From an uncultured Actinomyces sp. (lineage in GTDB: Bacteria; Actinomycetota; Actinomycetes; Actinomycetales; Actinomycetaceae), in assembly GCA_902373545.1 (NCBI GenBank), contig CABKMZ010000022.1, positions 1 through 28,551 on the forward strand: a DNA stretch of 28,551 nucleotides. The letters run 5' to 3'. Under the pieces are notes generated by a model, which ran no database searches, was not told the origin of the DNA, and saw only the letters and a program-made list of their open reading frames with translations. Within the stretch, counting starts at the first letter, position 1; each line of letters opens with the position of its first letter. The translations under genes were made by a program, and so were the position numbers. Below are positions 15,591 to 22,239 of the stretch, one piece after another.

Positions 15591-16301
15591 ATGGCTGACA
15601 CGCCCGCAGACAAGAACCAGGACGAGTGGAACGAGGAGACCGTGTACGGTCCCTCAACCGTCATCGCTGCTCTCGACCAGATCGAAGACCTCGTCGAGTC
15701 CTCCCGCTCGGTTCCTCTCTCCGCTTGCATCATGATCAATAAGGCCGAGATCCTCGACCTGCTTGACCAGGCGCGCGAAGCCCTGCCCGAGGACCTGGTC
15801 GCCGCCGACGCCGTTGTCGCCGACGCGGACGCCGTCCTGGGGCGCGCCGACTCCGCCGCCGAAACGCGCATCGCCGAGGCGAACTCGCGGGCCTCCTCGA
15901 CCCTCGACCAGGCTAACGAGCGTGCCGCCCAGATTCGCTCCGACGCCGAGGAAGAGGCCGAGCGCACGCGCTCGCGCGCCGACGCCGAGGCCACCGCCCT
16001 GGTCTCCCAGGCGCGCGCCGACGCCGAGGCCACCATCGCCGACGCGAACGCGCAGGCCGAGCGGATCGTCTCCACCGAGAACATCGTGCGCATGGCCGAG
16101 GACCGCGCCCGTGAGATCGTCTCCGAGGCCAAGCGCTCGGCGACCCAGCTGCGCGAGGGCGCCGACGACTACGTGGCCTCCTCCCTCGACGAACTCGCGC
16201 GCCTCATTTCCGACGTGTCGCGCCGCACGGAGGCCGGTCGCCGCGCGATCGCCGAACGTCGCGGCGTCGACGTCACCGATGTGGACCTGAGCAATGAGTG
16301 A
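15591..16301 (+). CDS. sepIVA: SepIVA-like DivIVA-domain coiled-coil septation protein
   Basis: 236 residues, no signal peptide or membrane helix. The N-terminus (VYGPSTVIAALDQIEDLVESS, then VPLSACIMINKAEILDLLDQARE) matches the conserved head of actinobacterial SepIVA. From about residue 75 it is a long Ala/Glu/Arg coiled coil (AEANSRASSTLDQANERAAQ and on). In mycobacteria SepIVA is a cytoplasmic DivIVA-family protein needed for septation and lies beside the DUF177-rpmF-rnc genes; here it stands directly before DUF177 and rnc. Older annotations of such genes often say ATP synthase B-like, because of the coiled coil. The ATG at 15591 follows GGAGGG by 4 nt and is preferred over ATG 15564. The stop overlaps the next start. 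Confidence 0.78.
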   Translation: MADTPADKNQDEWNEETVYGPSTVIAALDQIEDLVESSRSVPLSACIMINKAEILDLLDQAREALPEDLVAADAVVADADAVLGRADSAAETRIAEANSRASSTLDQANERAAQIRSDAEEEAERTRSRADAEATALVSQARADAEATIADANAQAERIVSTENIVRMAEDRAREIVSEAKRSATQLREGADDYVASSLDELARLISDVSRRTEAGRRAIAERRGVDVTDVDLSNE

Positions 16302-16863
16302 CAAGACCCTGACCTTGTCCCTGGCGCGCCTGCCGCGCGCCCTGGGATCCACCCTCCACGAGGACATCGTGTGGAGAGCCCCGGATGACCTGGGCACCCC
16401 CTCGATGGCGGTGGCCCCCGGCACGTCGCTGGACGTCTCCGTCGACCTGACCAGCGTCGAAGACGGCGTCCTCGTCCAGGTCGCCACCTCCGTGGACCTG
16501 GTGGGCGAGTGCGTGCGATGCCTCGATGAGGTGCGCGATCACCACGACGTGTCCGGCGCGGAGGTGTACTTCGAGCCCGGCGCGCCCGCGCTGACGCCCT
16601 CCGACGAGGAGGACGAGGACGCCGACGACCTGTTCGTCATCGGCGAGCGCGACACCATCAATATTGAAACGCAGCTGCGTGACGCCATCGTCACCCTCGT
16701 CGACCCGCGCCCCCTGTGCAGCTCCGACTGCGCGGGCCTGTGCGATGTGTGCGGGGAGAAATGGGCCGACCTGCCCGCCGATCACGATCATTTCGTCGTC
16801 GACCCGCGCCTGGCCTCCCTGGCATCCCTGCTGGGTGATACCGCCGAGCCGGGGCGATCGTGA
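16294..16863 (+). CDS. yceD: YceD/DUF177 family protein
   Basis: 189 residues. The family is linked by conserved neighbourhood to ribosomal protein L32 and 23S rRNA processing in bacteria and plastids; the biochemical role is not settled. Features seen are CVRCLDEV in the middle, an acidic stretch (PSDEEDEDADD), then DTINIETQLRDAIVTLVDPRPLC and a four-cysteine cluster (CSSDCAGLCDVCG) that may bind zinc. The ATG overlaps the end of the SepIVA-like gene by 8 nt, and the stop overlaps the rnc start. The expected rpmF gene is missing between it and rnc. Confidence 0.9.
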   Translation: MSDKTLTLSLARLPRALGSTLHEDIVWRAPDDLGTPSMAVAPGTSLDVSVDLTSVEDGVLVQVATSVDLVGECVRCLDEVRDHHDVSGAEVYFEPGAPALTPSDEEDEDADDLFVIGERDTINIETQLRDAIVTLVDPRPLCSSDCAGLCDVCGEKWADLPADHDHFVVDPRLASLASLLGDTAEPGRS

Positions 16864-17585
16864 TGGCCCGCTCAAAGCACCTTCCCGTCCCGCCGCGCAC
16901 CGACACCGACGCGCTCGTAGAGGCGTGGGGCACGCACATCGACGCTCCCTTGTTAAAGCTCGCGCTCATGCACCGCTCCTACGCGAACGAGGCCGGCGGC
17001 ATCGCGAACAACGAGCGCCTAGAATTCCTGGGCGACTCGGTCCTGTCGATCATCATCGCCGAAAAGCTCTACGAGCAGTACCCGGACGTGGCAGAGTCCG
17101 ACCTCTCGCGCATGCGCGCGGCCACGGTCTCGCAGCAGCCTCTGGCGGCTGCGGCCCGTCGCATCGGGCTGGGCGACTTCGTGTTCCTGGGCAAGGGTGA
17201 GTCGATGCACGGGGGGCGTGAGAAGGACTCCATCCTGTCCGACACCTTCGAGGCGCTCATAGGCGCCACGTACCTGACCAACGGCCTAGAGGAGGCGCGC
17301 CGCGTCGTTTTGGCGCGCCTGCGTTTCCTGCTCGTGGACGCCCCCGCGCGAGGCCACCACCAGGACTGGAAGACCCTCCTCGTGGAGTACTCGCAGTCCG
17401 AGGGCCTGGGGGACGTCACCTATGAGGTGGAGGGCGAGGGCCCAGACCACCAGCGCGTCTTTACCGCGCACGCCTTCGTCTCGGAGTGCACTGACGCGGT
17501 GGGCTCGGGTCAGGCCTCGTCAAAGAAACACGCCGAGAATGCGGCCGCGCAGGACGCGATGAAACGCTTCTCCCCGGAGGATTAG
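16863..17585 (+). CDS. rnc: Ribonuclease III
   Basis: 240 residues. It cuts double-stranded RNA, chiefly in rRNA precursor maturation. The catalytic signature ERLEFLGDS is at residues 51-59 (Asp58), and the second acidic pair is in SDTFEALIGA (Asp127, Glu130). A C-terminal dsRNA-binding domain spans about 165-235 and ends in SSKKHAENAAAQDAM. I chose ATG 16863, which overlaps the yceD stop as TGATG; a GTG three bases earlier is equally possible and changes one residue. Placed last in the SepIVA-YceD-Rnc run. The smc/ftsY genes that often follow rnc are not here. Confidence 0.96.
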   Translation: MARSKHLPVPPRTDTDALVEAWGTHIDAPLLKLALMHRSYANEAGGIANNERLEFLGDSVLSIIIAEKLYEQYPDVAESDLSRMRAATVSQQPLAAAARRIGLGDFVFLGKGESMHGGREKDSILSDTFEALIGATYLTNGLEEARRVVLARLRFLLVDAPARGHHQDWKTLLVEYSQSEGLGDVTYEVEGEGPDHQRVFTAHAFVSECTDAVGSGQASSKKHAENAAAQDAMKRFSPED

Positions 17586-17597
17586 TAAGAGAGACAC

Positions 17598-17613
17598 GAG
17601 GGCGTTTGCCCTC
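17598..17613 (+). terminator. Small hairpin after rnc
   Basis: GAGGGC (17598-17603) and GCCCTC (17608-17613) form a 6-bp stem with a GTTT loop. It is weak but is the only candidate end signal between rnc and the response regulator. Confidence 0.3.
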
Positions 17614-17621
17614 CCGACAGA

Positions 17622-17627
17622 TAGTAT
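17622..17627 (+). promoter_or_regulatory. Candidate -10 box of a leaderless transcript
   Basis: TAGTAT (4 of 6 to consensus) ends 6 nt before the GTG start of the response regulator. There is no good -35 box and no Shine-Dalgarno sequence in between, as expected for a leaderless mRNA. Confidence 0.4.
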
Positions 17628-17633
17628 GAACTC

Positions 17634-18281
17634 GTGAGTGAAAATACTTCTGCGCGCACGCGCGTGATGATCGTCGACGACCACGAGATCGTTCGACGCG
17701 GTATTGCTGAAATCGTCGATCGCGACGAGTCCCTGGAAGTCGTCGCCGAGGCCGGCTCGGTCGCGGACGCCGTGCGTCGCGCCGACCTGGTGCGCCCCGA
17801 CGTCATCCTCGTCGACCTGCAGCTGCCCGATGGCACCGGCATCGACATCATGAATTCTCTGCGCGCCTCCCACCCGCAGATCCTGCCCGTCGTCCTGACC
17901 TCCTTCGACGACGACGAGGCCCTGGCTGAGTCCCTGGAGGCCGGTGCGCGCGCGTACATCCTCAAGACGGTGCGCGGCGCTGAGATCACCGACGTCATTA
18001 AGGCGGTTGCCGACGGCCGCGTGCTGCTCGACGAGCGCACCCTGACGCGTCGGCGCGTCGACCACGAGGATCCGACGGCCGACCTGACTCCCTCGGAGCG
18101 CAAGGTCCTGGACCTCATCGGCGATGGCCTGTCGAACCGCGAGATCGGCGAAAAGCTCGGGGTGGCGGAGAAGACGGTGAAGAACCACATCACGTCCCTC
18201 CTGTCGAAGATGGGCCTGCAGCGTCGCACGCAGGTGGCCGCATGGGTGGCCGGGCAGAGGGCAGCCGCGTGGCGTAACTGA
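17634..18281 (+). CDS. NarL/LuxR-family response regulator (DosR/DevR-like)
   Basis: 215 residues. The receiver domain (about 9-125) has the acidic pocket Asp15-Asp16, the phosphoacceptor Asp61 in LVDLQLPDG, Thr89 and Lys111. The LuxR-type DNA-binding domain (about 145-210) reads LTPSERKVLDLIGDGLSNREIGEKLGV, then KTVKNHITSLLSKMG. The domain pattern matches DevR/DosR, the partner of GAF-GAF kinases, and such a kinase is encoded convergently at 22240-23883, on the other side of the fucosidase gene. I infer that they form one two-component system. The GTG start has no ribosome binding site and a -10-like box 6 nt upstream, so the mRNA is probably leaderless. A 16-bp hairpin terminates it. Confidence 0.93.
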   Translation: MSENTSARTRVMIVDDHEIVRRGIAEIVDRDESLEVVAEAGSVADAVRRADLVRPDVILVDLQLPDGTGIDIMNSLRASHPQILPVVLTSFDDDEALAESLEAGARAYILKTVRGAEITDVIKAVADGRVLLDERTLTRRRVDHEDPTADLTPSERKVLDLIGDGLSNREIGEKLGVAEKTVKNHITSLLSKMGLQRRTQVAAWVAGQRAAAWRN

Positions 18282-18282
18282 G

Positions 18283-18298
18283 CCCAGGCCTCGTCCAT
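18283..18298 (+). repeat. Intergenic 16-bp repeat, copy 3
   Basis: CCCAGGCCTCGTCCAT, immediately after the response regulator stop; also part of a small hairpin GCCTC/GAGGC (18288-18303). Confidence 0.4.
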
Positions 18299-18316
18299 GA
18301 GGCTGGAGAAGAGCGC

Positions 18317-18351
18317 GAGTGAGCGGGTCGGAGTGTCCGGCCCGCTCACTC
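18317..18351 (+). terminator. Hairpin terminator of the response regulator
   Basis: A 16-bp stem with one G-T pair (18317-18332 with 18336-18351) and a 3-nt loop lies 36 nt after the stop codon. No U-run follows, but the stem is very stable. Confidence 0.65.
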
Positions 18352-18397
18352 ACGTCTAGGGAGCACCCTCAATTAATATCGCCATGAGAGTTTCGTT

Positions 18398-18421
18398 CAA
18401 ATCAGGGGAATCCCTGATTTG
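18398..18421. promoter_or_regulatory. Perfect palindrome upstream of the fucosidase gene
   Basis: CAAATCAGGG (18398-18407) and CCCTGATTTG (18412-18421) are perfect 10-bp arms around GAAT. It lies in an AT-rich patch 116 bp before the fucosidase start, with -10-like TACTAT (18431-18436) just downstream. It looks like a dimeric operator; it does not match the DosR box, whose arms are spaced differently. Confidence 0.5.
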
Positions 18422-18536
18422 TCGGAAAGCTACTATCAAACTGGTTCATGGATAACTTACAAGGAGTAACGTACGCCTCATCCTCATCGACGAGGACGGA
18501 CACCGCAGTCCACCCACTCCCTTGAAAGGACACCCC

Positions 18537-21500
18537 GTGAACCTCAAGCGAACGCTTGTCGGTTGCGCGGCGGCCGCGGCGCTGGTGCTCGCACCCCTGA
18601 GCGCCCCCACATACGCCGACGCGCCACCGCAACCCACCGGCATCCCAGCAGCGGTCCCCCTCAGCGTCACCCCGAAAATCGCCAACTGGCAGCGCCTCCA
18701 GTACGGCATGTTCATGCACTTTGGCGTCTACTCCGTCTACGGCGGATACTACAACGGCCATCGCCAGGGGATGGGCTACCCCGAGCAGATCAAGGCCTGG
18801 GAGAACATCCCCACCGACGACTACCTGGCCAAGGCCAAGGACCTGGCCGCCAACTTCGACGCCGCGGCCATCTGCAAGACGGTCCACGACTCGGGCATGA
18901 CCTACCTGATGATCACGTCCAAGCATCACGACGGCTTCGCCATGTGGGACACGGCCACGACCGACTACAACATCGTCAAGCAGTCCAACTACGGCAAGGA
19001 TCCCATGAAGGAGCTGTCTACTGAGTGCAACAAGCTCGGAGTCAAGCTCGCCTTCTACTTCTCGATCATCGACTGGACGAAGCAGACACCCGAACCCTAC
19101 GGCAACGTCAACCCCATTGATGAAGAGCTGATGACGACCGTCATCAAGCCCCAGCTCACCGAGCTGCTCACCAACTACGGCCCCATCGCCGAACTCTGGT
19201 TCGACATGGGTGGCCCCACGGCCGAGCAGTCCCAGCGCATGGCCCAGTGGGTCCACGAACTCCAGCCCGAGACGATGGTCAACTCGCGCGTGTGGAACAA
19301 GGCCGGTGACTTCGAGGTCGGCGGCGACAACTCGGTGACGACGGACTTCCACATGGGTCCCTGGGAGTCGATCCGCTCGATCTTCCCCTCCTGCTGGGGA
19401 TACTGCTCGTGGGCCAACCGCGACGATAACGCGAAGAGCTACAAGAAACGCGAGCTCGTCAACAACCTGATCGGCACGATCGCCTCGGGTGGACAATTCG
19501 CCTACAACATCGGTCCCAAGGGTGATGGCACGATCGACCCGTTCGACGCCGACGTCGTCACCGATGTCGGACAGTGGATGGCACGCCACCCGAACGCCAT
19601 CACGGGAGCGCGCCCGACCTGGTACCCCGCCCCCAACTGGGGCAAGGTCATGACCACGGGCAACGACCTGTACTTCTTCCCCGAGCTGTGGAGCCCAGGC
19701 AAGACGCTGACCCTGCCCGGAGTCGGCGGGCATGTCACCGGCGTGAGCGTGGACGGCACCGACCGCTCCCTCGAGTTCACCCAGGACGGCACCACGCTGA
19801 CGGTGACCATGTCGGGTGAGAACCCGGAGCCGAATATGCGCGCCGTCATCAAGGTGAGCTTTGACGCAGAGCCCACCTACATTCCGCCCGAGACGGTCTC
19901 GGTGACAGATGGAGCGACCATCTCGTCCTCTAAGTTCTTCGGTCGAGCCTCCGCCCTGCGATACTCAGGAGCACAGGTCTACGACGCCTACCTGGTCAAC
20001 GACGGTGGCGGACGTATCGGCGACCTGACTCTGTCGCTCAACGGCACCTTCGACGACACGACGACCTACAGGATCTCCCTGGGAACCTCCGCCGTGGAGG
20101 TCACGGGTGCCCAGATCAAGGCCGGCGAAGTCGGTGAGGGATTCACCTTGTACCCCGGAGTGGTCACACCCCTGCGCATCGAGCTGGCCCATCCCTCCTA
20201 CTACGCCAACCCGATTGGCGTGCGCGAGCTGAGCGCCACGATTCACGTCTATGGAGACGACGCCGCGACGAAGCCGCCCGTCATCGCATCCCAGCCCTCC
20301 TCGGTGTCGGTGACCGACGGCGAGATCGCCACCTTCACGGTCGTCGCCTCCGGCCGGCCTGCGGCTGCCATCCAGTGGTACCGGGTGCCCAAGGGTGCGA
20401 CTGAGGGGACCATGATCGAAGGCGCCACCGACGCCTCGTACTCCCTGGAGACGACCATGGCCGACGACGGCGCACAGTTCTACGCCGTGGCGACCAACGC
20501 CAACGGCTCGGTGACCTCCGAACGGGCCACGCTGAGCGTGACGAAGGGTAGCGAGAACCTGGCCTTGCACAAGGCAGCCTCCCAGTCCTCCACCGGCTGG
20601 GGCGGTAAGGCCGAGCGCGCCGTCGACGGCAACACAGACGGCGTGTGGGATAACGGCTCCGTGTCCCACACCGGTCAGCAGGCCAATCCGTGGTGGGAGG
20701 TCGACCTGGGCGAGAGCCACCCCCTCGGCGTCGTCAACGTGTGGAACCGATCCTCCTCGGACAACTGCCAGGGCACGCCCTGCGACCAGCGCCTCCACGA
20801 CTTCTGGGTGATCGCCTCGAGTGAGCACCTCGATGCCACCTTCAACCCCGAGTCGGTGGGGGCCGTCGACGGCGTCCACATGATCAAGGTTGACGGTGTC
20901 GGCGGCCGCCCGAGCGCGGTCGACTTCGAGGGCTTCGAGGCCCGCTACATCCGCGTGCTTCAGCCCACCGAATACGGTGAGTTTGCGCTCGCCGAGGTCG
21001 AGGCCTTCGCCGCCCAGACTCCCGATCCCGATCCCGGTGAGCAGGAAGCACCCGTCATCCAGCCCCTGATGGTGAGCGCCAGCCCTGCCGAGGATGCGCA
21101 GATCAGCGGTGACGGTGCCTTCCGCACGGTGACCGCCACGGAGGGCACGCAGGTCACGATCAAGGCCGAGGTGAGCGGAAAGCCCATGCCGACGTTGCTG
21201 TGGCAGATCAAGAGGCCCGGCTCGGAGTCCTGGGCGATTCTGGATAACGAGAACGCCGCGGAGATCACGCTCACGGTTGACGGGGAGTACGACGGCGCGA
21301 TCGTGCGCCTGACTGCCCTGAACGAGGCTGGGGTGAGTGAATCGGGTCTGGTGACCCTGGCACTCGCCGAGGAACCCGCTCCCGATCCCACGCCGGATCC
21401 CACGCCTACGCCCGACCCGACGCCTACGCCCGACCCGACGCCTACGCCGGATCCCACGCCCGATCCCACGCCTACGCCGGATCCCACGCCGGATCCCACG

Positions 21501-22133
21501 CCCGCGCCCGATCGTACGGTCGGCATGTGGGTCAACAACGGTGTCGGCTGGTGGTGGAAGATCACGGGCGGCGACTACGCCAAGAACGAGACCCTCACCC
21601 TGGACGGGCGAGTGTTCCGATTCGACCAGAACGGCTACATGCTCACCGGATGGGTGTACTGGGACGGCACCTGGCACTACCACAACAGCGCGGGAGTGCA
21701 GGTCACCGGTTGGTTGGACCAGGGGGGAGCCTGGTACTACCTGATGCCCGAAACGGGTTCGATGGCCACCGGCTGGACGATGGTCGCCGACAGGTGGTTC
21801 TACTTCTCCGACGGCGGCGTCATGGCTACCGGCTGGGTGAGTGCTGGCACCGCCTGGTACTACCTCGATCCCTCCGGCTCCATGCACACCGGCTGGCTCC
21901 AGTTGGGGTCGCGCTGGTACATGATGGGTGAGGATGGCGCAATGGCCACCGGTTGGCAGCACGTCGGCAACAGCTGGTACTACTTCGACGCGGGCGGCTC
22001 CATGCACACCGGCTGGCTCCAGGCGGGCGCCACCTGGTACTACCTTGACGGCAACGGGGCGATGGCCACCGGCTGGCGTCAGATAGGTGGCACCTGGTAC
22101 CGCTTCGCTGCGACGGGTGAGTGGATGCGCTGA
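18537..22133 (+). CDS. Secreted multidomain GH29 alpha-L-fucosidase with choline-binding repeats
   Basis: 1198 residues. A signal peptide (about 1-29, ending PTYADA) leads a GH29 catalytic domain (about 45-440) with MFMHFGVYSVYGG, TSKHHDGFAMWD, and the nucleophile Asp223 in ELWFDMGG; it should remove alpha-L-fucose from host glycans. Then come a beta-sandwich region, an Ig-like domain (about 580-675), an F5/8C or fucolectin-like module (SENLALHKAASQSSTGWGG; WWEVDLG) that may bind fucose, a second Ig-like domain, a PDPTPT linker (about 949-992) and about nine choline-binding-type repeats (GWxxxGxxWYYxxxxGxMxTG) to the C-terminus. Those repeats suggest non-covalent hold on a choline-bearing wall polymer. 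GTG 18537 is chosen: AAAGGA lies 7 nt upstream and it begins the signal peptide cleanly; TTG 18522 is rejected. No sorting motif LPXTG is present. Confidence 0.92.
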   Translation: MNLKRTLVGCAAAAALVLAPLSAPTYADAPPQPTGIPAAVPLSVTPKIANWQRLQYGMFMHFGVYSVYGGYYNGHRQGMGYPEQIKAWENIPTDDYLAKAKDLAANFDAAAICKTVHDSGMTYLMITSKHHDGFAMWDTATTDYNIVKQSNYGKDPMKELSTECNKLGVKLAFYFSIIDWTKQTPEPYGNVNPIDEELMTTVIKPQLTELLTNYGPIAELWFDMGGPTAEQSQRMAQWVHELQPETMVNSRVWNKAGDFEVGGDNSVTTDFHMGPWESIRSIFPSCWGYCSWANRDDNAKSYKKRELVNNLIGTIASGGQFAYNIGPKGDGTIDPFDADVVTDVGQWMARHPNAITGARPTWYPAPNWGKVMTTGNDLYFFPELWSPGKTLTLPGVGGHVTGVSVDGTDRSLEFTQDGTTLTVTMSGENPEPNMRAVIKVSFDAEPTYIPPETVSVTDGATISSSKFFGRASALRYSGAQVYDAYLVNDGGGRIGDLTLSLNGTFDDTTTYRISLGTSAVEVTGAQIKAGEVGEGFTLYPGVVTPLRIELAHPSYYANPIGVRELSATIHVYGDDAATKPPVIASQPSSVSVTDGEIATFTVVASGRPAAAIQWYRVPKGATEGTMIEGATDASYSLETTMADDGAQFYAVATNANGSVTSERATLSVTKGSENLALHKAASQSSTGWGGKAERAVDGNTDGVWDNGSVSHTGQQANPWWEVDLGESHPLGVVNVWNRSSSDNCQGTPCDQRLHDFWVIASSEHLDATFNPESVGAVDGVHMIKVDGVGGRPSAVDFEGFEARYIRVLQPTEYGEFALAEVEAFAAQTPDPDPGEQEAPVIQPLMVSASPAEDAQISGDGAFRTVTATEGTQVTIKAEVSGKPMPTLLWQIKRPGSESWAILDNENAAEITLTVDGEYDGAIVRLTALNEAGVSESGLVTLALAEEPAPDPTPDPTPTPDPTPTPDPTPTPDPTPDPTPTPDPTPDPTPAPDRTVGMWVNNGVGWWWKITGGDYAKNETLTLDGRVFRFDQNGYMLTGWVYWDGTWHYHNSAGVQVTGWLDQGGAWYYLMPETGSMATGWTMVADRWFYFSDGGVMATGWVSAGTAWYYLDPSGSMHTGWLQLGSRWYMMGEDGAMATGWQHVGNSWYYFDAGGSMHTGWLQAGATWYYLDGNGAMATGWRQIGGTWYRFAATGEWMR
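21381..21509 (+). repeat. Pro-Asp-Pro-Thr repeat linker
   Basis: Short tandem units CCCGATCCCACG and GCCTACG-type variants encode PDPTPDPTPTPDPTPT. Repeats are near-identical in DNA, so the linker length is likely to vary between strains. Confidence 0.85.
21625..22130 (+). repeat. Choline-binding-type repeats
   Basis: About nine 20-residue units with conserved GW, WYY and MxTGW. A 120-bp period is visible: the stretch GGCTCCATGCACACCGGCTG recurs exactly 120 bp apart (in 21875-21901 and 21995-22021), so units duplicated in pairs. Confidence 0.8.
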
Positions 22134-22174
22134 TCACACCACGATGGTGAGGCGCGACGCTCACCGCCGCACAA

Positions 22175-22218
22175 CGAGGCTGGGGTGACCTTCCACGCGG
22201 AAGGCCACCCCAGCCTCG
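22175..22218. terminator. Bidirectional hairpin between fucosidase and kinase genes
   Basis: A 20-bp stem with one mismatch (22175-22194 with 22199-22218) and an ACGC loop lies between two convergent genes, 42 nt after the fucosidase stop and 22 nt beyond the kinase stop. It may stop both transcripts. No clear U-run on either side. Confidence 0.7.
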
Positions 22219-22223
22219 TCCAT
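22208..22223 (+). repeat. Intergenic 16-bp repeat, copy 4
   Basis: CCCCAGCCTCGTCCAT, part of the right arm of the 20-bp hairpin at 22175-22218; 15 of 16 bases match the copy at 27348-27363. Confidence 0.45.
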
Positions 22224-22239
22224 CAACAGGCGAATCTAC

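Noticed and set aside
18398..18421. Palindrome as a DosR box
   Set aside because: The DosR consensus has 8 bp between GGG and CCC; here only 4 bp, with different flanks.
18384..18455. Possible 23-residue leader peptide before the fucosidase gene (MRVSFKSGESLICRKATIKL...)
   Set aside because: No ribosome binding site and no run of regulatory codons; probably chance in an AT-rich patch.
19965..22007. 680-codon open frame antisense to the fucosidase gene
   Set aside because: Shadow of a repeat-rich gene; it reads RRRRG-type low-complexity sequence opposite the PDPTPT linker.
18282..22239. Fucosidase gene as cargo of a mobile element
   Set aside because: No transposase, integrase, terminal inverted repeats or target duplication could be seen; only the short intergenic motif flanks it on both sides.
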